Assembly: GCA_900468535.1 (NCBI GenBank)
Contig: UBTY01000004.1
Coordinates: 62,001 to 126,000, forward strand
Length of the DNA stretch: 64,000 bases
Direction of reading: 5' to 3'
Source of the DNA: Hyphomicrobiales bacterium
Lineage (GTDB): Bacteria > Pseudomonadota > Alphaproteobacteria > Rhizobiales > Rhizobiaceae
Below, piece by piece: positions 25,833-34,343 of this stretch. The position numbers and the translations under genes were made by a program. The notes under the pieces were generated by a model. That model searched no databases. It worked only from the letters and a program-made list of their open reading frames with translations, and was not told the DNA's origin. Position 1 is the first letter of the stretch. Every line of letters begins with the position of its first letter.

Positions 25833-25928
25833 ATGGGAGTGCTGTCCAAGGCCAACGAGCGGCTTGATGAGGCGCTTCGCAAAAGCCTCCCGGAAAGTGA
25901 CCCGCCGGCATCGGGCCGCATGGAATGA
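25833..25928 (+). CDS. Short ORF with a 'PxSDPPA' C-terminal motif, upstream of dps
   Basis: The frame encodes MGVLSKANERLDEALRKSLP followed by ESDPPASGRME. The pattern LDEALRxSxPxSDPPxS is one I know from the ends of small alphaproteobacterial stress proteins, which suggests real coding. The frame is open upstream to 25644, and residues just before (DDEEGPDIIRDG) also look soluble and acidic, but the only good start there, the ATG at 25798, lies in another frame. A small frameshift or a non-standard start is therefore possible. It ends 28 bp before the dps start. Confidence 0.4.
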   Translation: MGVLSKANERLDEALRKSLPESDPPASGRME

Positions 25929-25956
25929 AATGCATCACGATCTAGAGGATGAAGAA

Positions 25957-26475
25957 ATGGACGACACACTGAAATCCCGCCGGACCTTGTCGCTGAAGAC
26001 CCCCTCGGGGCTGAGCGAAGAGGCGGTCAGGGACATTTCGGCCGGCGCGACGACATTGCTTGCCGATGTCTTTGCGCTTTACCTGAAGACGAAAAACTTC
26101 CACTGGCATATGTCCGGCGCGAATTTCCGCGACTACCATCTGCTGCTCGACGAGCACGGCGACCAGCTGTTTGCGATCACCGATCCGTTGGCGGAGCGGG
26201 CGCGCAAGCTCGGCGGCCCAACGTTGCGCTCGATCGGCGATATCGCCCGTCGCCAGCGGATCGCCGACAACGATGCTGATTTCGTCCACCCGCATGGCAT
26301 GCTGGCGGAATTGCGCGAGGACAACACGTCCCTTGTTGCCAGCATGAGAGCCCTTCACGACACCTGTGACGAATACGGCGACGTGGCGACCGCGAGCCTG
26401 CTCGAAAACTGGATCGACGAGGGCGAGCGCCGAGCCTGGTTCCTTTTCGAGATCCTGCGCGGCACGAACGGCTGA
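25957..26475 (+). CDS. dps: Dps-family DNA-binding ferritin-like protein
   Basis: A 172-residue mini-ferritin that forms dodecamers, oxidises and stores iron with peroxide, and can coat DNA. The ferroxidase ligands are visible in TKNFHWHMSGANFRDYHLLL and DEHGDQLFAITDPLAERARK (His in KNFHWH, Asp and Glu in LLDEHGDQ). The C-terminal NWIDEGERRAWFLFEILRG is the usual last helix. Start placed at the ATG at 25957 after AGAGGATGAAGAA; the ATG at 25930 is in frame too. A strong hairpin follows the gene. Confidence 0.9.
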   Translation: MDDTLKSRRTLSLKTPSGLSEEAVRDISAGATTLLADVFALYLKTKNFHWHMSGANFRDYHLLLDEHGDQLFAITDPLAERARKLGGPTLRSIGDIARRQRIADNDADFVHPHGMLAELREDNTSLVASMRALHDTCDEYGDVATASLLENWIDEGERRAWFLFEILRGTNG

Positions 26476-26483
26476 GTTTCCGA

Positions 26484-26505
26484 AGAGGCGCCTTCTGGCG
26501 CCTCT
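26484..26505 (+). terminator. Hairpin after dps
   Basis: AGAGGCGCC and GGCGCCTCT form a perfect 9-bp stem around a TTCT loop, 9 bp after the dps stop. There is no T-run, so it may act as an mRNA 3' stabiliser or a Rho-assisted terminator rather than a classical intrinsic terminator. Confidence 0.65.
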
Positions 26506-26628
26506 GCAGTCCGCAGAATGACACGCTGTTGTCGCGGCTTCCTTCGCCAAAGTTTGGCCTTGCCGCTCGGCCAAGAACCAAATTGTCGTCATCAGTGATT
26601 CCGGCGACGGATGAACAAGGAATTCGTT

Positions 26629-26931
26629 ATGTTTAAGACCTTTGTCGCGACAGCGCTTTTTGTTTCAGCAATGGCAGCCAGCGCCTCAGCATCGAGCGAC
26701 GGCGCATGGAAGGCGTTGTTTGCCAAGGTGAATGGAACCTGCATCGGCCAATCCGGGATGCCCTCACCAGAGGCGTCCGCACCCGTGGTCTTCGACGACG
26801 CGGCGGGAAAGATTGCCGTCATGTTGCGGGGCTCGATGGGCAAGGGAAAGGTGCCGGTCAATCTCATTTGCCTCTATGACAAGAAAACGGGCAAAGCCTC
26901 GATCGCCGAGTATCGTTGGCTCGGACGCTAA
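26629..26931 (+). CDS. Small exported protein of unknown function
   Basis: A 100-residue protein with a signal peptide (FKTFVATALFVSAMAASASA, cleavage near residue 23). The mature part is about 75 residues with two cysteines (GTCIGQSGMP and NLICLYDKKTG) that could pair in the periplasm. AAGGA at 26617-26621 supports the ATG at 26629 over the one at 26611. It stands alone between dps and an AraC gene. I recognise no family. Confidence 0.65.
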   Translation: MFKTFVATALFVSAMAASASASSDGAWKALFAKVNGTCIGQSGMPSPEASAPVVFDDAAGKIAVMLRGSMGKGKVPVNLICLYDKKTGKASIAEYRWLGR

Positions 26932-26994
26932 TCCCGCGCCACTCTGTCGATCACGCCTGTGGCCGCCAAGGGGAGTCTCCCTTGGCTAAACGGG

Positions 26995-27873
26995 TCACGG
27001 CCAATCGTGATACTCGGTCGACTCCGCTGACTTCAAGCCGCTGTTGAAAAGCTCCCGGTATTGGGCCGGCGAGACGTTCATGCGCCGCTTGAAGAAGTGG
27101 CTGAACGCTGCCGGGTCGCGGAAGCCGAGCGTCTCGGATATTTCCCCGATCGTGTTGCTCGAACGCTCGAGCCGAAGGCGTGCATCCTGGGTGAGCCGTT
27201 CATGGATCAGTTCCAGGGGCGTGCGATCCAAATTTCTCTTGCAGACATCGTGCAGGCGATCCTGCTTTATTCCCAGTTGCTCGGCATAGAAGGCAAGCGA
27301 GCGATGACGCCGGAACTCGGCTTCTACGAGCTGGCGGAATCGCTGGAGGATCGTGCCTCTCTCCTGACCCCGGACCGGCTTTTGCCGTTCGGTCAAGCGC
27401 CATGCGGTCAAAAGCACGAGTCGAAGATAGGCGGTCAATGCCATCACCGACACCTGGCTTTCGTGATGTCGCTCCTCGACAAAGCTCAGGAACAGCTTCT
27501 CCAGCGACGAGGCCGCACCTTCCGGTAGGTCCTCGATCTGGGTCTGAACTTCCGTGAACACCTTCAAACCCGATGTTTCCGGGTAGCTTCCCAAGGCATC
27601 CGCCATCATTTCCAGTGATATACCGACAACATAAGCGCGCGTGCCCGCCGACGTCGTCAGCCGGGCCGGTTCAGACGGAGGAAGAAGCACGAAAGCCGAT
27701 CCGACAAGGTCGAAGCTGTCATCGCCGATCACAAGCCTCGCCATACCAGCACTGCAGAAAATGAGATGGTACAACCAACGGTCCGGCGGTCGGCCGATCG
27801 AGATCGTGCGGTCAGCGAGCGTCGGCTCGAACAGGTCAGCCTTGGCGACATTCTCGACCAATCCAGGAACCAT
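26995..27873 (-). CDS. AraC-family transcriptional regulator
   Basis: A 292-residue regulator. The N-terminal about 160 residues form a cupin-like ligand domain (WLYHLIFCSAGMARLVIGDD). The C-terminal 100 residues are a double HTH (LAFYAEQLGIKQDRLHDVCK and SSNTIGEISETLGFRDPAAF, then SHFFKRRMNVSPAQYREL). The layout resembles HpaA/PobR-type activators of aromatic catabolism. It is divergent from the aldehyde dehydrogenase/Liv-transporter operon across 206 bp and is its likely activator. The ATG at 27873 has GAGGT almost touching it, so the true start may be slightly internal. Confidence 0.85.
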   Translation of the reverse strand: MVPGLVENVAKADLFEPTLADRTISIGRPPDRWLYHLIFCSAGMARLVIGDDSFDLVGSAFVLLPPSEPARLTTSAGTRAYVVGISLEMMADALGSYPETSGLKVFTEVQTQIEDLPEGAASSLEKLFLSFVEERHHESQVSVMALTAYLRLVLLTAWRLTERQKPVRGQERGTILQRFRQLVEAEFRRHRSLAFYAEQLGIKQDRLHDVCKRNLDRTPLELIHERLTQDARLRLERSSNTIGEISETLGFRDPAAFSHFFKRRMNVSPAQYRELFNSGLKSAESTEYHDWP

Positions 27874-28079
27874 ACCTCAATCCGCACCAATTTTTATCAC
27901 AAGCGAAACCCAATAATAAACAAGAGCGTGCATCGCGGAATCTATCTTGCGACGCACAACTTTGCACCACCTGAGGATCGGTTAGACTCATATTCCCACG
28001 ATATCACAATCGATACCCATAATAGCACATTTCATTTGTTGAGACAGAGCCTACTCTAACCTTCGGGAGGATTGGAGAG

Positions 28080-29597
28080 ATGGAAGCATCTGGCCAACTA
28101 GATAAGAAATCGACCTACGCGCCAGGTTTGGACGAAGAGGCTGAGCTGCGTGTTGTCGATCTTTTGATCGGCGGCAGGGGCATGCCCTCGCGCTCCGCGC
28201 TCACATTTTCACGGATCAGTCCACTTCGATACACCAGGGTAACCGAAGCCGCAGCTGCGACGACCGATGACGCGAAGGCTGCGGCCAACGCAGCGGCCTC
28301 GGCCTTTCCGCAGTGGTCACGCACCTCGCCGGTGACACGCCGAACAATTTTGGAAAAGGCGGCGCGGATCCTCACCGAACGGAAAGCGGAGTTTGCTTCC
28401 GTCATGACGCTGGAGACCGGAGCGACCGCCCAGTGGTGCGAGTTCAATATCGAGATCGCGTCCAAAATTCTCTCCGAAGGAGCTGCGATGAGCACGCAAG
28501 TCAGCGGCTCGATCATCCCGACCGAGCGGGAGGGCGTAACATCATTCGCGATCAGGCAGCCGGCGGGCGTATGCCTTGCGATAGCTCCATGGAACGCGCC
28601 TGTCCTCCTAGCGGTCCGCTCCTTCGGGACGGCGCTGGCCTGCGGCAACACCGTCGTCATGAAGGCTTCCGAGCTCTGCCCGGCGACGCATCGGATGCTC
28701 GGCGATGTCCTGGCAGATGCCGGATTGCCGCCCGGAGTGCTGAATATCATCTCAAATGCGCCAGCCGATGCTTCTGCGATCATGGAGACGCTGATTGCTC
28801 ACCCGGCGGTTCGAAGGGTCAATTTTACCGGCTCGACTAGAGTGGGAAAGATCGTCGCCCAGATCGCGGCAAGGCATCTGAAGCGTTGCCTGCTGGAACT
28901 CGGCGGCAAGGCCGCATTCCTTATTCTCGATGATGCCGATCTCGATGCAGCGGTCGACGCAGCTGCATTCGGAGCCTTCTTCAACCAGGGCCAGATCTGC
29001 ATGTCGACCGAGCGGATCATCGTGATGGATGCGATCGCCGACCGCTTTGTCGAAAGGCTTGTCGCCCGGGCGGCCTCCTTGAGGTCCGGCGATCCTCTCA
29101 AGCATGCATTCCCGCTTGGCTCTCTCGTCAATGCCGAGTCGGCGCGACGGGTAAAAAGCCTGATCGACGACGCTCAGGCAAAAGGCGCAGCCGTTCTTAC
29201 CGGCGGCGTGGCGCGCGACGCCTTCATGGATGCAACGGTGATCGATCACGTCACGCGCTCGATGCGGCTCTACCATGAAGAAAGCTTCGGACCCGTCGCC
29301 GCTGTCATTCGCGTCGGGTCGGTCGAGGAGGCGGTCACGATCGCAAACGACTGCGAGTACGGCCTTTCAGCCGCAGTGTTCGGACGAGATACCCGCCGCG
29401 CCATGGAGGTGGCGATGCGGATCGAGTCCGGCATCTGCCACATAAACTCGGCGACCATCGCCGATGAACCGCAGGTGCCGTTTGGTGGCGTCAAAGCCAG
29501 TGGGTACGGCAAGTTCGGAGGGCCGGCGGCTTTGGACGAATTCACCGAACTGCGGTGGATCACAACGTCGAGCGGTACGCCAACGTACCCGATCTGA
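28080..29597 (+). CDS. Aldehyde dehydrogenase, aromatic-aldehyde (vanillin/benzaldehyde) type
   Basis: A 505-residue NAD(P)-dependent aldehyde dehydrogenase, first gene of the Liv-type operon. Catalytic Cys307 lies in FNQGQICMSTERI, the general-base Glu in LLELGGKAAF near residue 273, and the cofactor loop in VNFTGSTRVGKIVAQ. The QICMSTERI form is typical of vanillin, benzaldehyde and salicylaldehyde dehydrogenases. An N-terminal extension of about 25 residues precedes the usual start of the family. It is paralogous to the gene at 35145: the two share APWNAPV, GQICMSTERI, VPFGGVK-type and EFTELRWIT stretches. It would oxidise an aromatic aldehyde to the acid. Confidence 0.86.
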   Translation: MEASGQLDKKSTYAPGLDEEAELRVVDLLIGGRGMPSRSALTFSRISPLRYTRVTEAAAATTDDAKAAANAAASAFPQWSRTSPVTRRTILEKAARILTERKAEFASVMTLETGATAQWCEFNIEIASKILSEGAAMSTQVSGSIIPTEREGVTSFAIRQPAGVCLAIAPWNAPVLLAVRSFGTALACGNTVVMKASELCPATHRMLGDVLADAGLPPGVLNIISNAPADASAIMETLIAHPAVRRVNFTGSTRVGKIVAQIAARHLKRCLLELGGKAAFLILDDADLDAAVDAAAFGAFFNQGQICMSTERIIVMDAIADRFVERLVARAASLRSGDPLKHAFPLGSLVNAESARRVKSLIDDAQAKGAAVLTGGVARDAFMDATVIDHVTRSMRLYHEESFGPVAAVIRVGSVEEAVTIANDCEYGLSAAVFGRDTRRAMEVAMRIESGICHINSATIADEPQVPFGGVKASGYGKFGGPAALDEFTELRWITTSSGTPTYPI

Positions 29598-29634
29598 CGC
29601 ACAGTTTTTCGCATAAATCTCAAGGGAGGAGAGC

Positions 29635-30927
29635 ATGAAAGACAGAACAAGAGGCGGATTCACCCGCCGGCAACTCATCGTCACGACCGGCGCAGCGGCG
29701 GCAGCATTTGCGATCGCACGGCCAGCCTCGGCAGCGGACACGATCAAGGTGGGCTTCATCAGCCCGCGGACTGGGCCGCTCGCCGGCTTCGGAGAGACCG
29801 ACGGCTATGTTCTTGACCTTGTACGCAAGGCAATTGGTAGCGGAATCGAGGTTGGCGGCAAAAGCTACGCCATCGAGATCATCGATCAGGATACCCAATC
29901 GGATCCATCTCGCGCCGGGCAACTCGCGAAGGATCTCATCAACAATCGCGGCATTGACATCATGCTCGCCATCTCGACGCCGGAGACGATCAACCCGGTT
30001 GCGGATGCTTGCGAGGCCGCCGGTGTGCCGTGCCTGTCGACCGTCATGCCGTGGGAAGCCTGGTATTTCGGTCGGGGCGCCAAACCCGGCCAGCCATCAC
30101 CGTTCAAATGGACCTTCCACTTCGGATTCGGCGTCGGCGAATTCCACAAGACCTACGTATCCCAGTGGAATCTGGTCGAGACCAACAAGAAGGTCGGTGT
30201 CATGTATCCGAACGACGCGGACGGCAACGCCATCCGTGCGAACCTGGCGCCGTTGCTCCAGAAGGATGGCTTCACGATCGTCGATCCCGGCGCCTACGAG
30301 ACCGGCACCACTGATTTCTCCAGCCAGATCGCTCTCTTCAAGCAGGAAGGCGTGGAGATCATCAACAGCTTCCCGATCCCGCCGGATTTCGCGACCTTCT
30401 GGCGCCAGGCCGCGCAACAGGGGCTGCATCGCCAGGTCAAGATCGTACAGGTCGCCAAGACCGGCCTGTTCCCGTCGACGATCGAAGCTCTTGGGCCGCT
30501 GGGCAAGAACATCGGCAGCGCCGCCTACTGGCACAAGGATTTTCCGTACAAGTCTTCGATCGCTGGCGTTAGCGGGCCCGAACTTGCTGACGGTTACGAG
30601 GCCGCGTCGGGAAAACAGTGGACGCAGCAGCTCGGCGCAACCCTATCGCTTCTCGATGCAGGCTTCGAGGTTCTCAAGAAGTCCTCCGACCCGAAGAGCA
30701 AGGACGCCGTCGTGAAGACGTTGGCCGGCCTCAACACCGTTACAATTGCCGGCAAGGTTGACTTCACATCCGGTCCGGTCGCTAACGTTTCGCCGGGACC
30801 GATCATCGGGACGCAGTGGGTCAAGTCAGCCGAGGGATCCCGGTTCCAATACGACTATGTGGTGACCGAGAACGCGACCGACCCGAACGTGCCGGTGGCA
30901 GCCAAGCTCCTGCCGTACAACGGATAG
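29635..30927 (+). CDS. Liv-type ABC transporter substrate-binding protein with Tat-like signal
   Basis: A 430-residue periplasmic binding protein of the branched-chain amino-acid family (Peripla_BP_6). The leader has FTRRQLIVTTGAAAAAFAIA, a twin-arginine signal, with cleavage near residue 34 (ASA-AD). The mature start DTIKVGFISPRTGPLAGFGE is the family's ligand loop. Later parts include NRGIDIMLAISTPETINPVA and KKVGVMYPNDADGNAIR. Binding proteins of this group in alphaproteobacteria often take aromatic acids or amides rather than amino acids. It is followed directly by its ATPases and permeases. Confidence 0.87.
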   Translation: MKDRTRGGFTRRQLIVTTGAAAAAFAIARPASAADTIKVGFISPRTGPLAGFGETDGYVLDLVRKAIGSGIEVGGKSYAIEIIDQDTQSDPSRAGQLAKDLINNRGIDIMLAISTPETINPVADACEAAGVPCLSTVMPWEAWYFGRGAKPGQPSPFKWTFHFGFGVGEFHKTYVSQWNLVETNKKVGVMYPNDADGNAIRANLAPLLQKDGFTIVDPGAYETGTTDFSSQIALFKQEGVEIINSFPIPPDFATFWRQAAQQGLHRQVKIVQVAKTGLFPSTIEALGPLGKNIGSAAYWHKDFPYKSSIAGVSGPELADGYEAASGKQWTQQLGATLSLLDAGFEVLKKSSDPKSKDAVVKTLAGLNTVTIAGKVDFTSGPVANVSPGPIIGTQWVKSAEGSRFQYDYVVTENATDPNVPVAAKLLPYNG

Positions 30928-30935
30928 ACCGGGCG

Positions 30936-31688
30936 ATGGTGGCAACGCAAAATACAGGAACCGGCGAAAGCCGGTTCTCCAGTCACGGGATCTCCAAGCG
31001 GTTCGGTGCGCTTCCCGTTTTGGAGAATCTCGACTTCTCGATGGGTATGGGCGAGGCAGTCGGGATTGTCGGTCCGAACGGCGCCGGCAAGACGACTTTC
31101 CTCGCAACGCTTGCGGGCGCATACCCGCCAAGTGCCGGCACGATCAGCTTCGACGGCCGCGACGTTACGCGCCTCTCGGCTGCGGATCGTTGCTGCATGG
31201 GGCTTGCACGTACCCATCAGGTTCCAAAACCGTTTTCCGGCATGACGACGTTCGAGAATGTCTATGTCGCCGCAACACATGCAGGCGGCAAGGGTAGGGA
31301 CCAAGCCTATGCCGAGGTGATCGACTCGCTCAAGCTTTGCGGCATGCTTCACGTTGCCAACAGGCGAGCCGAGACGCTCGGCCTGCTTGATCGGAAACGC
31401 CTCGAACTCGCTCGTGCGGTCGCGACATCGCCGAAAGTCATCCTGCTGGACGAAATCGGCGGAGGCCTGACCGATTCCGAGGCGCAGGAACTGGTTCAGA
31501 CCATTCAGGAGCTTCGCCGCCGCGGGATCGGCATCATCTGGATCGAGCACATCGTCCACGTCCTCCTGCAGGTCGTTCAGCGGCTCGTTTGCATGGATGC
31601 AGGCAAGATCATCGCCGACGGCGAGCCGAACGCAGTCATGACGAATCCACAGGTTGTAAAAGCCTATCTGGGCGGAGGTCCCAAATGA
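30936..31688 (+). CDS. Liv-type ABC transporter ATPase (LivG-like)
   Basis: A 250-residue ATPase. Walker A is GPNGAGKTT near residue 50, and Walker B is VILLDEIGGGLTD near 170. The signature region reads LGLLDRKRLELARAVA: the usual LSxGQ is replaced by LGLLD, a variation seen in LivG-like subunits of some aromatic transporters. The H-loop His is in WIEHIVHVLL. The LARTHQVPKPFSGMTTFENV stretch is characteristic of LivG. It pairs with the next ATPase, with its stop overlapping that gene's start. Confidence 0.87.
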   Translation: MVATQNTGTGESRFSSHGISKRFGALPVLENLDFSMGMGEAVGIVGPNGAGKTTFLATLAGAYPPSAGTISFDGRDVTRLSAADRCCMGLARTHQVPKPFSGMTTFENVYVAATHAGGKGRDQAYAEVIDSLKLCGMLHVANRRAETLGLLDRKRLELARAVATSPKVILLDEIGGGLTDSEAQELVQTIQELRRRGIGIIWIEHIVHVLLQVVQRLVCMDAGKIIADGEPNAVMTNPQVVKAYLGGGPK

Positions 31689-32413
31689 GCGCGCTTTCCA
31701 TAGAAGGCCTTCATGCCCGCCACGGTCTGCTCGAAGCCGTTCGCGGCATTTCATTCGCTGTCAGGAAAGGCGAGACATTGGCTCTCGTTGGGGCAAATGG
31801 CGCGGGGAAGACAACCCTGCTTCGGACCTTGGCCGGCGCACACCCCACCGCAGCAGGCCGCATTCTGCTGAACGGAGACGACGTCACAAAGCTGCCGGCG
31901 CACCAGCGCGTCCGTCATGGAATTGCACTTGTGCCGGAGGGGCGGCGGATGTTCGCTTCCATGACCGTCACGGAAAACCTCAAGCTCGGCGCCATGTCCG
32001 GCCGCAAGGGAGACTGGTCCATCGAGCGGATCGTCGAGATCTTTCCGAACTTAAAAAAACGGCTCGATCACAAGACGGGCCATCTGTCGGGCGGCGAACA
32101 GCAGGCGACAGCGATTGGCCGCGCTCTGATGAGCAATCCGGACATTCTCCTCCTCGACGAAGTCTCGCTGGGCCTTTCGCCCCTTGTGGTGGATCGGGTG
32201 TACGAACAGTTCGGCGGCCTCATGCAATCAGGAACCACGATCATTCTCGTCGAGCAGGATTTGTCACGCGCGATGAGCGTCGCCGATCGCGTCATCTGCA
32301 TGCTCGAGGGAAAGACCGTTCTTGAAGGCGCAGCCTCGGAGTTGACCCGCGAACAAGTTACCGACGCGTATTTTGGCCTGCACCGCGCCAACAGCGGGAG
32401 ACACGTACAATGA
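31685..32413 (+). CDS. Liv-type ABC transporter ATPase (LivF-like)
   Basis: A 242-residue ATPase with complete motifs: Walker A GANGAGKTT near residue 38, signature LSGGEQQATAIGRALMS near 136, Walker B DILLLDEVSLGLSP near 156, H-loop ILVEQD replacing His by Gln as in LivF. GIALVPEGRRMFASMTVTEN is a LivF hallmark. It overlaps both neighbours by ATGA, so it is translationally coupled to LivG and LivH. Confidence 0.89.
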   Translation: MSALSIEGLHARHGLLEAVRGISFAVRKGETLALVGANGAGKTTLLRTLAGAHPTAAGRILLNGDDVTKLPAHQRVRHGIALVPEGRRMFASMTVTENLKLGAMSGRKGDWSIERIVEIFPNLKKRLDHKTGHLSGGEQQATAIGRALMSNPDILLLDEVSLGLSPLVVDRVYEQFGGLMQSGTTIILVEQDLSRAMSVADRVICMLEGKTVLEGAASELTREQVTDAYFGLHRANSGRHVQ

Positions 32414-33306
32414 TGAACCAGATCGTCCAGGGAGTATTGCTTGGTGGCTATTACGCGCTGATCGCGTGCGGCCTCTCGTTCATGTTCTCTATCATGCGCA
32501 TCATCAATCTCGCGCATGGCAGCCTCGCTGTTGTCGCGGCATACCTGATTTTCGTCCTGTCGGAACGCATACATTTGCCGCTTTGGCTTTGCCTGATCCT
32601 GGCCGTCACCGCCATGAGCATTGTCGGATGGCTGCTTCAGCTTTTCATACTGGATCGGAGCGCCCGCGCAGGCCAGCTGCTCCCGATCCTGTCCACCTTT
32701 GGACTGTCGATGGTTCTCGACAATGCGCTCTTCGAACAGTTCGGGGCAGATACCCGTTCGCTCGCCAACTCCATCGGCGACCTCTCCTGGGATAGCTGGG
32801 AATTACCGGGCGGCCTCTTCGTCGGAAAGCTTCCGGTTCTGATATTCCTCACCGCGGTTGCGCTCCTTGCCACCCTGCAGCTGCTTTTGTCCAGAACAGC
32901 GATCGGTCGCGCGATCAGGGCAACGGCGGAGGATCCGGATACAGCCGGGCTTGTCGGGATCGACGCACGTCGCGTAAACGCGATGGCCGCGGCGATTGCC
33001 CTGTCGACTGTCACGATCGCGGGCATGTTTCTTGCGATGCGTGCGACGTTCGAGCCATATTCAGGCGCCCAGCAGCTGCTGTTTGCTTTCGAAGCAACGA
33101 TCATAGGTGGCGTCGGCTCCCTTTGGGGCACATTGGCCGGCGGGATCATTCTTGGCATAGCGCAGACGATGGGCGCATCGCTTCATCCGTTGGGCTTCCT
33201 TATCGCCGGACACGCCGTATTCCTGGCGATCCTTCTTGCCCGCCTGTTCCTGCCCGACCTCGCAACGCTGCCTGCACGGTTTATGAAACGCGGAGTATCA
33301 GCATGA
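32410..33306 (+). CDS. Liv-type ABC transporter permease (LivH-like)
   Basis: A 298-residue inner-membrane protein with about eight hydrophobic segments. GVLLGGYYALIACGLSFMFS and MRIINLAHGSLAVVAAYLIF at the N-terminus are diagnostic for LivH, and the EAA-like loop is RAIRATAEDPDTAGLVGIDA near residue 172-191. The stop overlaps the LivM-like start (ATGA). It forms the channel heterodimer with the next gene product. Confidence 0.89.
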   Translation: MMNQIVQGVLLGGYYALIACGLSFMFSIMRIINLAHGSLAVVAAYLIFVLSERIHLPLWLCLILAVTAMSIVGWLLQLFILDRSARAGQLLPILSTFGLSMVLDNALFEQFGADTRSLANSIGDLSWDSWELPGGLFVGKLPVLIFLTAVALLATLQLLLSRTAIGRAIRATAEDPDTAGLVGIDARRVNAMAAAIALSTVTIAGMFLAMRATFEPYSGAQQLLFAFEATIIGGVGSLWGTLAGGIILGIAQTMGASLHPLGFLIAGHAVFLAILLARLFLPDLATLPARFMKRGVSA

Positions 33307-34340
33307 CCCATCCCGCGTCATTTCCACTTGCTGCGCCTGGAATCGGCGATGTCCATCGCTGGACTCGAGCGTCCCGCATTGCCGCCTGGTCGTCGGTTCT
33401 CGTGATCGCGATCCTTGCTGCAGTTCCGGCATTTTCAGGCGTCGGCATCGTTGACCGGCTGACGGCGCTATTCGTCTACGTCATCCTCGCGGCCATGTGG
33501 AACGCGCTTGCCGGCTATGGCGGACTGGTCTCAGTTGGCCAGCAGATGTTCTTCGGTCTTGGCGCTTACTTCACTGTCCGTATCGCCAATGCGGGGATTG
33601 ATCCTTTTCTCGCGGTTCTCATGGCGGCGGTCGTTGTCGGGGCCATCTCCTATCCGCTTTCATTCGTGATGCTTCGCTTGAAAGGCGGGGAGTTCGCGAT
33701 CGCCATGTGGGTGGTTTCGGCACTGACACACCTTCTCGTCAATCTCGACCCACTGATCCAGGGGGAGACGGGAACCTCGCTGATCTCGTTGAACGCATAT
33801 CCGGCCGGTCAACGCCAAGTGTTGATCTACGGGCTGGCCCTGATTTCCATGGCAGTATTACTCCTCGGACTGTTCGCATTGCTGAGAAGCCGTGTCGGGG
33901 CAGCCATTCAGGCCATTCGAGACAATGAGGATGCTGCTGGAGCTATCGGCGTCAACGTTTTCACCACCAAACGAACGCTCTTCATGCTGGCGGCCTTCGG
34001 GACCGGAATTGCCGGTGCCCTATGGCTCGCAAGTGCCACCAGCTTCCAGCCCAAGACCTATTTCTCGGTTCAGTGGACGGCCTACATGATCTTCATGGTT
34101 CTGGTCGGCGGGCTGGGACGCTTCGAAGGCGCCATTCTCGGCGCGATAATCTTCTTTGTGATCGAGACGGCCTTCGGCGCAATGGGGGTCTGGTACCTGA
34201 TCGGTCTGGGCCTGGTCGCGCTGTTGTTCTCGCTGTTCCTGCCGCGCGGCCTGTGGGGTGCCATCGAGGAACGTTTCGGCCTCTCCCTGATGCCTGTCGG
34301 ATACAGGCTCGAACTCAAAACCAAGCAATCAACGGAGTGA
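33303..34340 (+). CDS. Liv-type ABC transporter permease (LivM-like)
   Basis: A 345-residue inner-membrane protein with about ten hydrophobic segments. NALAGYGGLVSVGQQMFFGL near residue 62-81 and the coupling loop GAAIQAIRDNEDAAGAIGVN near 200-219 are LivM signatures. The ATG at 33303 was chosen because it overlaps the LivH stop and gives a normal N-terminus; the longer frame from 33123 runs inside LivH. It ends 3 bp before the SDR gene, so uptake and oxidation genes are one operon. Confidence 0.88.
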   Translation: MTHPASFPLAAPGIGDVHRWTRASRIAAWSSVLVIAILAAVPAFSGVGIVDRLTALFVYVILAAMWNALAGYGGLVSVGQQMFFGLGAYFTVRIANAGIDPFLAVLMAAVVVGAISYPLSFVMLRLKGGEFAIAMWVVSALTHLLVNLDPLIQGETGTSLISLNAYPAGQRQVLIYGLALISMAVLLLGLFALLRSRVGAAIQAIRDNEDAAGAIGVNVFTTKRTLFMLAAFGTGIAGALWLASATSFQPKTYFSVQWTAYMIFMVLVGGLGRFEGAILGAIIFFVIETAFGAMGVWYLIGLGLVALLFSLFLPRGLWGAIEERFGLSLMPVGYRLELKTKQSTE

Positions 34341-34343
34341 AAC

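Noticed and set aside
25606..25956. N-terminal extension of Dps to 25606
   Set aside because: Dps proteins are about 160-180 residues; the extension would add about 117 residues without a domain and overlaps a better short frame.
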